A stretch of 64,000 bases of DNA from Glutamicibacter uratoxydans (GTDB lineage Bacteria > Actinomycetota > Actinomycetes > Actinomycetales > Micrococcaceae): contig NZ_BJNY01000009.1 in assembly GCF_006539925.1 (NCBI RefSeq), positions 111,647 through 175,646 of the forward strand, in the 5' to 3' direction. Each line of letters starts with the position of its first letter. Positions within the stretch are counted from its first letter, which is position 1. Under the pieces are notes generated by a model that saw nothing but the letters and a program-made list of their open reading frames with translations, was not told where the DNA came from and made no database searches. Positions 18,294-27,486 of the stretch are shown here, piece by piece. Made by a program: the position numbers and the translations under genes.

Positions 18294-21200
18294 ATGGTCA
18301 CACGACGCACTGAGAAACTTCCGCGTCTTCTGCTGGGATCTGCCACTGCTTTGGCTTTGGCGGTGACCATCAGCGGTCCGGTAAGTGCAGCAAGCATTCC
18401 ACAACCCGCAAATGGTGATGAGGCGGCTTCGCTGCCGATCACCAGCAGCGACACCCTGGCAAACCGAAAGGTTGCAGGCCCACTGGCCAAGGCCTCGGGC
18501 GAAGTCTCGGTCTTTGTCCAGCTTGAGGGCGAAGGCGCCTTCCAGGAAGTGAAGAAGACCGGCAAGTCCAAGGACACCGCCAAGGTCAAGAAGATCCGTT
18601 CCGAAGTCAAGAAGAAGAGTAAGGAACTTGCCTCCCAGGCAAAGTCCGAGGTCATCTACACGACCGCCAACTCCATGCGCGGCGTGGCGCTGACCGGCGA
18701 CGCCGACGACCTGCGCGCGCTGGCTGAGCGCGGCGACGTCGCCAAGATCAGCGCCATTGTGCCAAAGACCCCGTCGAACCGCGGTTCGGTCGTGGACACC
18801 GGCGCACTGGAGTCGTGGACCGCACAGAAGAAGACCGGCGAAGGCGTGAAGATCGCGGTGCTCGACACCGGCATCGACTACACCCACGCAAGCTTCGGCG
18901 GACCGGGAACCCTGGAAGCCTACAAGAAGGCCCAGGCTTCCGAGCAGCTCCCTTCGGCAGACTCCGGCCTGATCGACCCCGACAAGTTCATCGGCGGCTG
19001 GGACCTGGTCGGTGACGACTACAACGCGGACAACAAGTCCGACACCTACCAGCCGATCCCGAAGCCGGATCCCAACCCGCTTGACTGCGAGTTCGCAGGC
19101 CACGGCTCCCACGTTGCCGGCACCGCAGCCGGCTACGGCGTCAACGCGGACGGCTCGACCTTCGGCGGCGACTACTCCGGGCTGTCGGCTGACGACGTGC
19201 GCTCCATGAAGGTCGGCCCCGGCTCGGCACCGAACGCACAGCTGATCGGCATCCGCGTCTTCGGCTGCGGCGGCTCCTCCGCCGTGGTGGGCCAGGCGCT
19301 TGACTACGTGCTGGATCCAAACAACGACGGCGACTTCTCCGACCGCGCCGACGTGGTCAACATGTCCCTGGGTTCGGACCACTCCCCTGTGGAAGACCCT
19401 GAAAACGACATCGTCGACGCACTGAGCGAAGCAGGCATCCTCTCGGTGGTTGCTTCGGGCAACGCGGCAGACGTCACCGACGTGGGCGGCTCGCCGGGCA
19501 ACTCGAAGAGCTCGCTGACCGTCGCCAACTCCGTGGGCTCCATGGTCACCGTGGACAAGATCCAGGTCGATGCGCCGGAGGACGTGGCAGGCAGCGCAGC
19601 AGGCCAGTACTCCGCAAACTTCAACTACACCAACGCCGATCCTGCCAAGCTCAAGGGCGAGGCTGTCATGGCGCCGGCCGACAACAAGTTCGGCTGCGAG
19701 CCATTCGAGCCGGGTTCCCTGGACGGCAAGTGGGTCTGGCTGACCTGGAGCGAGAACGGCGAGTTCCCTTGCGGCTCGGCGGCCCGCTTCAACAATGCTG
19801 AAGCCGCAGGCGCCACCGGCGTGCTGCTGGATTCGGAAGCCAACATCTTCGATGCAGGCATCGCCGGCAACACCACCATCCCGGGTGCCCAGTTCACCCT
19901 GGACAACTCGAACAAGCTGCGCCCTGCAGCCGAGGCCGGCACCCTGAAGGTGACCCTGTCCGCTGACTTCGTCGGCGCGGCATCCACCCCATCGGATTCG
20001 CTGGACACCCTGAACGCCTCGTCCTCGCGCGGCGTGCACGGCTCGAACGGCATCGTCAAGCCTGACGTTGCAGCTCCTGGCACCCAGATCGGCTCGGTCG
20101 GCGTGGGCACCGGCAACGGCGTTGCAGTCATGTCCGGCACCTCCATGGCCACCCCACTGGTGGCAGGCATCTCCGCGCTGGTTCTTGAAGGCAATGAGGA
20201 CATGACTCCGGCCCAGGCCAAGAGCATCGTCATGAACACCGCAGCCACCGACATCAAGGACGCAGACGGCGACGCCTACGGCCCGACCCGCGTCGGCGCC
20301 GGCCGCGTCATGGCCGACAAGGCCATCTCCACCCCTGCCTACGCCTTCGATTCGCAGGAGCCTACCCTGACCAGCGTGGTCTTCGGCGTGGTTGAGCTCG
20401 ACGGCAAGGCCCAGTACAAGGCCACCCGTTCGATCACCGTAAAGAACACCAGCAGCAAGGCGCAGACCTACAAGGTCAACTACGTTCCTGCCACCGAAAT
20501 CCCGGGCGCCGTCTACACCCTGGACCGCAGCTCGGTCACCGTGCCTGCAGGCAAGAGCGCACAGATCAAGGTCACCTTGAAGGTCGACCCGAAGAAGTGG
20601 GCCAAGAGCATGGATCCAACCATGGAAGCCACCCAGTCGGGCCTGGCCCGCACCTGGCTGGCTGATGCCACCGGCCGCGTCGAGCTGAGCAGCAGCACCG
20701 CGCCTACCCTGCGCGTTCCCGTCCAGGCGGCTCCAAAGCTGACCAGCGACATGAGCGCCAAGGCCGACAAGCTGAAGAAGGGTGACAACACCACCAAGCT
20801 GCAGCTCAAGGGCAAGGACATCGTTGCAGGCCAGGATGCTTCGCAGGTAGTTTCCCTGCTGGGCGCATTTGAACTGGGCGCCAGCAGCGACCGCGGCGAC
20901 GCGTCGATCGATGCAATCCCGGGCGCACGCGCCATGGATCTGCAGCACGTGGGCGCTTCGAGCACCGCTCCGAAGACCGGCGTGGCTGACGGCGTGCTGA
21001 ACGTCGGCATCTCCACCTGGGCCAACTGGGCGCACCTTGCCGGCGGCACCGAGCTGGACGTTGAATACGACGTCGACCAGGACGGCAAGGCCGACTTCGT
21101 CAGCTTCACCACCATCTTGGATGACATCGATCTGGATCTGGTTGCCACCTTCGACCTGAAGACCGGCGAACAGGTTGACCTTCAGCCGCTGAACGGCGTG

Positions 21201-21554
21201 ATGGGCGATATCGACACCAACAGCTACGACACCAACACCGCGATCCTCCCGGTTTCGCTGGCTTCGCTGGGTCTTGGCGAGGATGCGTCGAACATCTCCT
21301 ACCGCGTGCTGGGCTACTCCTGGTACAACACCGATGAAGCAGGTTCGATGGTTCCTGTCGACCAGACCGACTGGATCGACTTCAACGTCACCGCACCTCA
21401 GGTTGACTTCGGTGCAGAAGGTTCGGTCTTCACCGATCTGAAGGGCACCAGCCTTCCGGTATCGGTGGCTGACACCTCCAAGGACGCCAAGGCGCTGCTG
21501 CTGCACCTGCACAACGGCTCCGGCGACCGCGCACAGGTGGTCACCATCCGCTAA
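18294..21554 (+). CDS. Secreted subtilisin-family (S8) serine protease with PA-like insert
   Basis: This 1086-residue exoenzyme starts with a Sec signal peptide (positively charged MVTRRTEKLPR, hydrophobic core, cleavage probably after VSA at about residue 32). A lysine-rich propeptide (about 65-155) follows. The catalytic triad is visible: Asp191 in AVLDTGIDYTH, His270 in FAGHGSHVAGTAAG and Ser617 in SGTSMATPLVAG. Between His and Ser lies an insert of PA-domain type (about 430-560; GVLLDSEANIF, GAQFT). After the catalytic domain come beta-rich segments with CARDB/Fn3-like character (SRSITVKNTSSKAQTYKVNY). There is no LPxTG or membrane anchor, so it should be released. ATG at 18294 has an AGGAG site. 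A large antisense ORF exists but is a codon-bias shadow. Confidence 0.93.
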   Translation: MVTRRTEKLPRLLLGSATALALAVTISGPVSAASIPQPANGDEAASLPITSSDTLANRKVAGPLAKASGEVSVFVQLEGEGAFQEVKKTGKSKDTAKVKKIRSEVKKKSKELASQAKSEVIYTTANSMRGVALTGDADDLRALAERGDVAKISAIVPKTPSNRGSVVDTGALESWTAQKKTGEGVKIAVLDTGIDYTHASFGGPGTLEAYKKAQASEQLPSADSGLIDPDKFIGGWDLVGDDYNADNKSDTYQPIPKPDPNPLDCEFAGHGSHVAGTAAGYGVNADGSTFGGDYSGLSADDVRSMKVGPGSAPNAQLIGIRVFGCGGSSAVVGQALDYVLDPNNDGDFSDRADVVNMSLGSDHSPVEDPENDIVDALSEAGILSVVASGNAADVTDVGGSPGNSKSSLTVANSVGSMVTVDKIQVDAPEDVAGSAAGQYSANFNYTNADPAKLKGEAVMAPADNKFGCEPFEPGSLDGKWVWLTWSENGEFPCGSAARFNNAEAAGATGVLLDSEANIFDAGIAGNTTIPGAQFTLDNSNKLRPAAEAGTLKVTLSADFVGAASTPSDSLDTLNASSSRGVHGSNGIVKPDVAAPGTQIGSVGVGTGNGVAVMSGTSMATPLVAGISALVLEGNEDMTPAQAKSIVMNTAATDIKDADGDAYGPTRVGAGRVMADKAISTPAYAFDSQEPTLTSVVFGVVELDGKAQYKATRSITVKNTSSKAQTYKVNYVPATEIPGAVYTLDRSSVTVPAGKSAQIKVTLKVDPKKWAKSMDPTMEATQSGLARTWLADATGRVELSSSTAPTLRVPVQAAPKLTSDMSAKADKLKKGDNTTKLQLKGKDIVAGQDASQVVSLLGAFELGASSDRGDASIDAIPGARAMDLQHVGASSTAPKTGVADGVLNVGISTWANWAHLAGGTELDVEYDVDQDGKADFVSFTTILDDIDLDLVATFDLKTGEQVDLQPLNGVMGDIDTNSYDTNTAILPVSLASLGLGEDASNISYRVLGYSWYNTDEAGSMVPVDQTDWIDFNVTAPQVDFGAEGSVFTDLKGTSLPVSVADTSKDAKALLLHLHNGSGDRAQVVTIR

Positions 21555-21591
21555 GGATCCGGGGCCAGGCCCCCTGATCCGGCAATAGACT

Positions 21592-21635
21592 AGGCCCGGG
21601 CTGCTTTCTAGCGAGTAAGAAAGCATCCCGGGCCT
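21592..21635. terminator. Bidirectional hairpin between the subtilase and the GH3 gene
   Basis: AGGCCCGGG-C-TGCTTTCT pairs with AGAAAGCA-T-CCCGGGCCT around an 8-base loop. It lies between two convergent genes. A smaller GC-rich hairpin (21555-21580) precedes it directly after the subtilase stop codon. Confidence 0.75.
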
Positions 21636-21667
21636 TCACCTGTCTTGGGGCAGGCCTATCGGCGGCG

Positions 21668-22963
21668 CTACTTCTGCTGGCGGAGTTTTTCTTGCAGCAC
21701 CAGCGCTGCGGCGTCCTGGACCTTGCCGGCAAAAGCCGCATCGCCCTCCGCCTTGTCGGCCAATGCCTTGGCCATCACCAGGGAATTTTCTGTATTCACG
21801 CACAGCGGCATGGTGCCGCCGGCGGCGACGAACTTCACCGCGCGCTGTCCCACCGGGACGCTTTCAACCTGCTGCGCTTCGCAGAGGTCATCGGAGATGA
21901 CTAGGCGCTCATAGCCCAGCTTTTCGCGCAACAGCCCGGTGATCACCTTTGAGGAAAACGGCGCATCATTCTTGGCATCGATCTTGGTGTAGCGGGCGTT
22001 GGAAATCATCACCCAAGACAAGTCCTGCGCAATCGACTTCTTGAACGGCGCCAGGTCCGGGCTGTCGGCACCGGTGGTGCTGTCGGTAACCGAACTGGAC
22101 ACGTCGGTATTCGCGGTGACCTTGCCCAAGCCCGGGAAGTGCTTGACCACCGGCTGTACTCCCGCTTCGGCAAAGCTCTGGTTGGCTGTCAGCACGGAGC
22201 TGGCCACATCTTGGGCATTGTCCCCGTACTGGCGGCCGAAGTAGCCGATGGGAGCGTTGGCGGTGCCGATGCTCTTCGGCACCACGTCTGCCACCGGGGC
22301 CAAATTCACGTTGATGCCGGCTTTCACCAGCTCCGCCCCTACTCCTGCCAGACGGGATTTCAGCGTCGCCTGGGACCACTGCCCCTGCTTCTGGGCGGTG
22401 GGCAGTTCGGAGAATCCAGGACCCTGCAGCACCCTGACAAACCCGCCCTCTTGATCGGTGGCAACCCAGACCGGAAGATCCTGCGGCAGGTTCTGCTCCA
22501 AGGCACCGGCGGCCTTTTTCACCTGCTCGGCAGTTTGGGAGACTGAAAGCTGCGACCGCCCGCGCAGGAAGATATTCGAGATGCCCTGTTTTTGCAGCTG
22601 GCTGATCTCGCCATCAGTAGCACCGGCGGCCGGGATGCCTGCCATGACCAAGCTCGCCGCCTGCTGACTCGGACTCATTTTCCGGGCCAGCGCCTGTGCC
22701 TGTTCTGCGATGGTTTTCGGCGCTTCGGTCCCGTGCGTGCTGCTGGGGACGGCAGGCGAGGTGCTGGCCTCGCTGCTTGAACTGGGCCCTGAGCTTGGCT
22801 CCGAGGTTGGTTCAGGCGTAGACCCCTCGGCAGTTGAAGTGCTGGTGCCCAGCGATGAAGAAGCAAGGGTGTTCTCAGTTTGCGGCTGCGCAGCACTGCA
22901 GCCGGCGAGCAGCAGCCCGGAGAGAATTCCCAAGCAGGCAACCTGGCGGATACGAGTTGTCAT
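21668..22963 (-). CDS. GH3 beta-N-acetylhexosaminidase-like lipoprotein (NagZ type)
   Basis: This 431-residue protein has a lipoprotein signal (LSGLLLAGC, lipid Cys at residue 22), a Ser/Thr/Pro-rich linker (about 25-80) and a glycoside-hydrolase family 3 domain. Family motifs seen are ATDQEGGFVRVL (near 168), GINVNLAPVADV, KHFPGLGKVTANTDVSSS (near 262) and VISDDL, whose Asp is the expected nucleophile. NagZ enzymes release N-acetylglucosamine from cell-wall fragments; in Gram-positives they act outside the membrane, which fits the lipoprotein signal. It is alone on its strand and converges with the subtilase. Substrate specificity is inferred from the family. Confidence 0.88.
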   Translation of the reverse strand: MTTRIRQVACLGILSGLLLAGCSAAQPQTENTLASSSLGTSTSTAEGSTPEPTSEPSSGPSSSSEASTSPAVPSSTHGTEAPKTIAEQAQALARKMSPSQQAASLVMAGIPAAGATDGEISQLQKQGISNIFLRGRSQLSVSQTAEQVKKAAGALEQNLPQDLPVWVATDQEGGFVRVLQGPGFSELPTAQKQGQWSQATLKSRLAGVGAELVKAGINVNLAPVADVVPKSIGTANAPIGYFGRQYGDNAQDVASSVLTANQSFAEAGVQPVVKHFPGLGKVTANTDVSSSVTDSTTGADSPDLAPFKKSIAQDLSWVMISNARYTKIDAKNDAPFSSKVITGLLREKLGYERLVISDDLCEAQQVESVPVGQRAVKFVAAGGTMPLCVNTENSLVMAKALADKAEGDAAFAGKVQDAAALVLQEKLRQQK

Positions 22964-23062
22964 GCGGACATTCTTTCACTGCTTTCTGCGAACACTCTTG
23001 GATTCCTGCCGATATATTCAGCTTCTATCCAGACAGCGGGCGCATGAACCGCAGCCGCCGGT

Positions 23063-24355
23063 TCACGCCTTGACCACCGGCAGCTCATCCCAGTGCGTGG
23101 TGAAGCGCTGCGAAATGTGCTCGCGTTTCATCGACCAGTCCGGCACCTGGGCGATGCCAGCGCGCCCCAGCCCAATGGCCTGTGCACCGAATTTTGCCGA
23201 GATGTTCTGCACTACCTGCGAGACGTTTGCGCTTTCCTGTTCCTTGGGATCTGCCGCTTCCCCGAAGAGATCCAGCTGCTGGTCGCCGGGGGTGTCGCTG
23301 AGGCCGGAAAGGATGACTCCGCCGCGCACGTAGTCAACGCCCGGCCGCATCAGCTCGTTCATCGCGGCAATGGCAAGACGGGTGAGCACAATGGGGTCCC
23401 GGGTAGGACGACGCAGCCGGACCTGGGTCGTGGGAAAGGACGCCTCGCCCTTGGCGAAGCGGCTGGTGCCGGCAGTGACCGTCAACAGGCTCGCATAGCG
23501 GTTCTCTCGGGCAAGCCGGCTGGCGGCCTTCTGCGCATAGATGGACATGACTTCTTCCATCGCTTCGCGGGTGCGCACCGGGGTGGAGAAGGAACGGGTG
23601 AACATGACCTGTCCCTTGTCCGAGCGTTCCTCGACCGGGCCGATGCAGCGCTGCCCATTGAGCTCGAATACCGTTCTCTGCAGCACCACGGAAAATTTCT
23701 TGCGGATCGCCAAGGGGTCTGAAGCCTTGAGGTCGGCGATGGACTGGATCCCCATTCCGGCCAGCTTGGCTCCGGTTTTCCGCCCGACTCCCCAGACCTC
23801 GGTGGCTGGCACCAGCGACATGATCTTGTCCAAGACGTCCTGGTCCATCAGTTCGCTCACGCAGACTCCGCCAAGGTTCGCATTGCGCTTGGCAATATGG
23901 TTGGCGAATTTCGCGAGCGTCTTGGTGCTCGAAACTCCGACGCAGACTGGAACGCCGATGCTCTTGTCGATCGATGCCCGGATCTGGGCGGCGGTGGTGC
24001 GCACCTGTTCCAGGTTGCCTTCCAGCCCTACGAACGATTCGTCAATGGAGTACACCTCGTGCCAGGTCCCGAACCTGCCCAGCAGTTCCATCACGCGGGC
24101 CGACATGTCTCCGTAGAGTTCGTAGTTGCTGGAGCGCACGGCCAGGTTGTGGCTTTGTATATAGCGCTGCACCTTGAAGAACGGTTCACCGGTGCCGATG
24201 CCCAGGTCTTTGGCTTCCTGGGACCGCGCGACGACGCAGCCGTCGTTGTTGGACAGGACTACCACCGGCCTGTTGACCAGGCGCTGGTCGAATACCCGCT
24301 CGCAGGAAACGTAGAAGTTGTTGACGTCCACCAGCGCTACATGGTCACCGGACAT
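23063..24355 (-). CDS. umuC: Y-family translesion DNA polymerase (UmuC)
   Basis: This 430-residue error-prone polymerase has the palm motifs [16 protein letters not shown] (Asp9 and nearby carboxylates binding metal) and [10 protein letters not shown] (the second catalytic DE pair, near residues 103-105). It also has the little-finger region and the UmuC-typical [24 protein letters not shown] helix-hairpin-helix-like [24 protein letters not shown] is near 170-195. The length matches UmuC (about 420) rather than DinB. Its start overlaps the end of umuD by 11 bases, as usual for the operon. Bypass of DNA damage under SOS control is expected. Confidence 0.94.
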   Translation of the reverse strand: MSGDHVALVDVNNFYVSCERVFDQRLVNRPVVVLSNNDGCVVARSQEAKDLGIGTGEPFFKVQRYIQSHNLAVRSSNYELYGDMSARVMELLGRFGTWHEVYSIDESFVGLEGNLEQVRTTAAQIRASIDKSIGVPVCVGVSSTKTLAKFANHIAKRNANLGGVCVSELMDQDVLDKIMSLVPATEVWGVGRKTGAKLAGMGIQSIADLKASDPLAIRKKFSVVLQRTVFELNGQRCIGPVEERSDKGQVMFTRSFSTPVRTREAMEEVMSIYAQKAASRLARENRYASLLTVTAGTSRFAKGEASFPTTQVRLRRPTRDPIVLTRLAIAAMNELMRPGVDYVRGGVILSGLSDTPGDQQLDLFGEAADPKEQESANVSQVVQNISAKFGAQAIGLGRAGIAQVPDWSMKREHISQRFTTHWDELPVVKA

Positions 24356-24761
24356 GGTGCAGGCACCTTGTCACGACGCCGAAGATGCTGACTTCATCGC
24401 CCTCGGCCAGGGTTACGGGAATGGGCGATTCATCGCACAGCAGCCCGGTTTTTGAGCCGTTCACCTGCCAACGGCGGATGAGCATCTGCCCGTTCAGGCT
24501 CAGCACCACCACGCTGTTGTGCCGTACAGGCAGGGACCGGTCGACAATCACCTCATCGCCGTCGTAGATGCCGGCGGACTGCATCGAGTGCCCTCCAACC
24601 CTCATGATGAACGTTGAGACGCGGTCCTTGACCAGCAGCTGGTTGAGGTCCAGCCCGCCGTCGAAGTAATCGCGGGCAGGCGATGGGAAGCCCATGGCCG
24701 CTACCGCCTGCACCGGCCCAGCGCTGGAAGGCTCGGGCACAAATGGCTCTGCGCTGCTCAT
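24345..24761 (-). CDS. umuD: UmuD-like S24 (LexA-fold) protein, catalytic Lys replaced by Arg
   Basis: This 138-residue partner of UmuC has the S24 Ser motif [20 protein letters not shown] (nucleophile Ser59, with His in place of the common Asp before it) and the C-terminal half of the LexA fold ([16 protein letters not shown]). UmuD cleaves itself after SOS induction, using a Ser/Lys dyad. Where UmuD has VKK/VKR (the dyad Lys), this protein reads LIRRW, so Arg replaces Lys by my eye alignment. A possible cleavage point is near Met23-Gly24. The ATG at 24761 has a GAGGTG site; upstream in-frame starts would run through the LexA box. It is coupled to umuC. Confidence 0.87.
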   Translation of the reverse strand: MSSAEPFVPEPSSAGPVQAVAAMGFPSPARDYFDGGLDLNQLLVKDRVSTFIMRVGGHSMQSAGIYDGDEVIVDRSLPVRHNSVVVLSLNGQMLIRRWQVNGSKTGLLCDESPIPVTLAEGDEVSIFGVVTRCLHHVR

Positions 24762-24778
24762 AGATTTCACCTCTGCCA

Positions 24779-24820
24779 CAATCTCAATTATTCGCACAAA
24801 CTTTCGAACTATTGAGATTG
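24779..24820 (-). promoter_or_regulatory. LexA/SOS box inside a 42-bp palindrome upstream of umuD
   Basis: CGCACAAACTTTCG (24793-24806) matches the Gram-positive LexA consensus CGAACRNRYGTTYG at 12 of 14 positions. It is centred in a longer dyad: CAATCTCAAT (24779-24788) and ATTGAGATTG (24811-24820) are perfect 10-bp arms with the same centre. It lies 18-59 bases before the umuD start codon. Confidence 0.75.
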
Positions 24821-24869
24821 TACTCGGTTCTCCTCCGCAGGTGCATCCCAAAAGCGGGTACAGGCATTC

Positions 24870-25604
24870 TCACTGGTCGAGAAGCTTCGCCCGCAATGCT
24901 TCCTGGACCGCCGCCGAAACTTTGAGGGAAGTCAGTATTTCGCTGGCATTCCGGGCGGCTTGGCGCACTATTGGCAGCTTGTCCACCAGCCAAGCATCGA
25001 TCCGCTGCGGCTTCCATGCCGACTGAGAATCTGCGGTAGGCGAATGGCTGTCAACGCCAGCCATGGCCCTGACCGACGCCGCGTAGTCATCAGCAACGCT
25101 CTCCGGCGGGACACCTGCGTGGCCCAGAAGCAGAGCAGAGATCATTCCCGTCCGGTCTCGCCCGGCGCTGCAATGGACAAGCACTCCGGGAGCAGCCCCA
25201 GCGATCGCAGAAAACGCATTCCGCAATAGCTCTGGCTGGAGCCTCCAGTGGTGAACCCAGTATTCCGGGGAATCGAGGATCGGGAAGCACAGCCTGCGAA
25301 ATTCCTCATCGGCATGATCCTCGACGGGGCTGCCAATGATGCGATACTTTGCCAGCCGCTCGGAAGCTGTGACAGGATCTCCGTCCTGCTTTCCAACTTC
25401 GTAGTGGCACCGCAGATCCACGATTGAGCGAAGGCCCCACGCATCAGCTTCGTCCCAGCCGGATGCGGTCATTCGTTCGCGCCGCGGTCCTCGGGCAATG
25501 CGGCCCAGCACCGTCTCGCCTGACGAGCTCAATTTTGTCGGCAGGGAGCCGAAATCCCTTGCATTCGGATAGCCATCCCACTGCAGAATTCGCTGCTCGG
25601 TCAT
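24870..25604 (-). CDS. Protein tyrosine phosphatase (Y_phosphatase3/SIW14-like)
   Basis: This 244-residue phosphatase has the CX5R(T/S)G loop as VHCSAGRDRTG with Cys145 nucleophile and Arg151. The N-terminal NARDFGS and RSIVDLRCHYEV are typical of bacterial Tyr/Ser phosphatases of the LipA/MptpB group, which can also act on phosphoinositides. The ATG at 25604 follows AGGAG by about seven bases. It lies just upstream of umuDC on the same strand, with a LexA-controlled promoter in between, so a shared role is not implied. Its start is close to the end of a broken kinase gene. Confidence 0.88.
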   Translation of the reverse strand: MTEQRILQWDGYPNARDFGSLPTKLSSSGETVLGRIARGPRRERMTASGWDEADAWGLRSIVDLRCHYEVGKQDGDPVTASERLAKYRIIGSPVEDHADEEFRRLCFPILDSPEYWVHHWRLQPELLRNAFSAIAGAAPGVLVHCSAGRDRTGMISALLLGHAGVPPESVADDYAASVRAMAGVDSHSPTADSQSAWKPQRIDAWLVDKLPIVRQAARNASEILTSLKVSAAVQEALRAKLLDQ

Positions 25605-25715
25605 CAAGTCTCCTCTTCCTTACGGGCCTCCGCCCTCAACCTCAATTCGACGATGGCCCTCCTGGGATCCGTCAGTTGCGCCCGGCTCGACGTCTGCGCA
25701 ATGTGCGAAATAGGA

Positions 25716-26412
25716 TCACCGCTGACCGTTTCGAACCGCGCTCGTTTGCTCTGGCCGAATAATTCGCGGCTTTTCAGGCGCGGCATTGTCCACGACGCGG
25801 GTTGCGTGGCTCCACGGCTGCGAATCGGCGAAGTAGAGGCGCTGGCCGCCGACATAGCGGTTCATGGAGGGGTGTTCCGGATCCGGATTGCTCCCATCGC
25901 GCAGCGCCATGCGCCGCGCAGTTTCTTGAAAAGGAACATCTAGGAACACCGAATAGTCCCACAGCTTCCTCAGTTCAGCCCTGTGATAGGAACATTCCTT
26001 CAACAAGCACCACGCAGTTTGCGGGGGCGCTTTGGGCCGGCTCGTCGATGCGGCGGTCCTGTTCATGGTCAGTAGCCCGCCGCCGATAGTTTCCGTCCCC
26101 TTCTTTCCCCAGCGGCCGAAGAACGAATCGATCCAACGCGTCATAGTCGTAGGTATCAGCCCAGAACCCTTGGGGAGAATTTCTGCCCTTGCGGTGGCGC
26201 ACTGCTTTCAGGTGGAGAAAGTCGTCTGCGTGGATGACGATGACAGGCATTCCTACAATGTGCTTCGACAAGGCCTCGGTAAACGACGATTTGCCGCTGC
26301 CGTCGACACCGTCGATGGCGACAAGTGTACGAGCGACGTTGAGTCCAAGAATCTCGTCTGCCACGCGGCGAAGCAGGACAGACTGCCCACCAGTGCATAT
26401 ACGTGAATTCAT
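25716..26412 (-). pseudogene. Uridine-kinase-like P-loop gene broken by a frameshift
   Basis: Two overlapping frames together make one kinase. The first (from ATG 26412) has the P-loop AIDGVDGSGKSSF, ADDFLHLKAVRHRKGR, GFWADTYDYDALDRFVLRPLG and ends VLVEGMFLSQG. The second, in another frame, continues HRAELRKLWDYSVFLDVPFQETARRMALRDG...RYVGGQRLYFADSQPW. In intact relatives the text runs EGIFLHRPELRDYWD. Removing one base (the T at about 25986 on the minus strand) joins FL to HRAEL directly. The result would be a protein of about 230 residues. It is either a true pseudogene, a sequencing error or a recoding site; no slippery run is obvious at the break. Confidence 0.8.
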
Positions 26413-26547
26413 TAGCTTATTCTTGCATGGCCACTCCAGCCCCGCTTCTGGCCATAAGGTTGACTCATGTGAAGGAGTGATCGGGCGTGCAATCGATCTT
26501 GAATCTAATCTAGAAGCAACACCCTTCGTTTTCATTCAAGGAGCCAC

Positions 26548-27402
26548 GTGCACGTTCTACTAGTCAGCGCCGGAGATGTCGCCATCGAAGCAGGGCTGCG
26601 CTTTGCCAGCACCGGCGCGGAAGTCACCGGCTGGCGCCGCAACAGCTCCAAGCTTCCCTCCGAATTCACCGGGCAGGACGTCGATCTATTGCAGCCGGCT
26701 TCCTGGCCGCAGATCAATCCTGACACTGAAGTCGTGGTCTTCACCCCGGTCCCCGCGGCTCGCACTTATGAGGCTTATACCCGCAGCTACCTGGAGGTAG
26801 CCAAGGAGCTGGCCGCCCGGCTCCAGGACCAGGCTCCGAAGCTCAAGCGCTTCATCTATGTTTCCTCATCCGCAGTTTCAGGCGGCGGCGACGGAGAATG
26901 GATCGACGAATCCACCGAAGTAGCCCCCAACCGCGCCACGTCCGAGGTGCTGGCTGACACCGAACGGGTGTTCCTGGATTCCGGCCTGCCGGTGACCGTC
27001 CTGCGCGCTTCCGGAATCTACGGTCCCGGGCGCAACCACCTGATCAACCAGGTGCGCGATGCCAGCGCCCGCATGCCGCTCGAATCCCATTGGACCAACC
27101 GCATCCACCGCGACGACCTGGCCCAGGCCATCGTGCACGTCGCGCAGTTGGGCGCGGCGGCCGAACCGATCTACATGGTCACCGACAACGAGCCAGCCCA
27201 GGTCGGCGAGATCTACGCCTTCCTGGCCCAGCAGCTGAACCTGCCGGTTCCGCCGCAGGCCACCGAGCCGGCGGTGCGGCGGGCCGCCAACCGCCGCATC
27301 CGCAACGACAAGCTGCTGGCCACCGGCTTCACCCTCCAGTTCCCCGGCTTCCGCGAAGGCTACGCTTCGGTGCTGGCCGGGGAATCCACCCGCCACGCTT
27401 AA
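26548..27402 (+). CDS. NAD-dependent epimerase/dehydratase family protein
   Basis: This 284-residue extended SDR protein is related to YeeZ/WcaG-type proteins. Its N-terminus HVLLVSAGDVAIEAGLRFASTG stands in for the GxxGxxG dinucleotide loop and is degenerate: SAGDVAIEAG rather than GxGxxGxxL. YVSSSAVSGGG and the later VLRASGIYGPGRN match the family. The usual YxxxK is not clear, since the segment reads ATSEVLADTE, so catalytic activity is uncertain. The GTG start at 26548 has an AAGGAG site. A bidirectional terminator separates it from dadA. Confidence 0.78.
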   Translation: MHVLLVSAGDVAIEAGLRFASTGAEVTGWRRNSSKLPSEFTGQDVDLLQPASWPQINPDTEVVVFTPVPAARTYEAYTRSYLEVAKELAARLQDQAPKLKRFIYVSSSAVSGGGDGEWIDESTEVAPNRATSEVLADTERVFLDSGLPVTVLRASGIYGPGRNHLINQVRDASARMPLESHWTNRIHRDDLAQAIVHVAQLGAAAEPIYMVTDNEPAQVGEIYAFLAQQLNLPVPPQATEPAVRRAANRRIRNDKLLATGFTLQFPGFREGYASVLAGESTRHA

Positions 27403-27408
27403 AAAGAA

Positions 27409-27456
27409 CGAACCGGCGCGATCCCAACATTGTGTGGGTTCGCGCCGGTTCGCTTT
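27409..27456. terminator. Bidirectional terminator between the epimerase gene and dadA
   Basis: CGAACCGGCGCG (27409-27420) pairs with CGCGCCGGTTCG (27441-27452), with an inner CCCA/TGGG pair. A-rich and T-rich flanks lie on the two sides, fitting termination in both directions. Confidence 0.85.
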
Positions 27457-27486
27457 ATTCACGTTCCGGGTGTGGACCAGAACGGG

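Noticed and set aside
18252..21626. A 1124-codon open frame antisense to the subtilase gene
   Set aside because: Its length results from strong GC bias at the third codon position of the true gene. It has no domain resemblance and a repetitive Val/Gly/Asp/Arg composition, and the plus-strand frame has a full catalytic triad and signal peptide.
25604..25855. An 83-codon minus-strand frame ending at the tyrosine phosphatase start
   Set aside because: It is a third-frame shadow of the broken kinase gene's 3' part; it lacks any domain signal.
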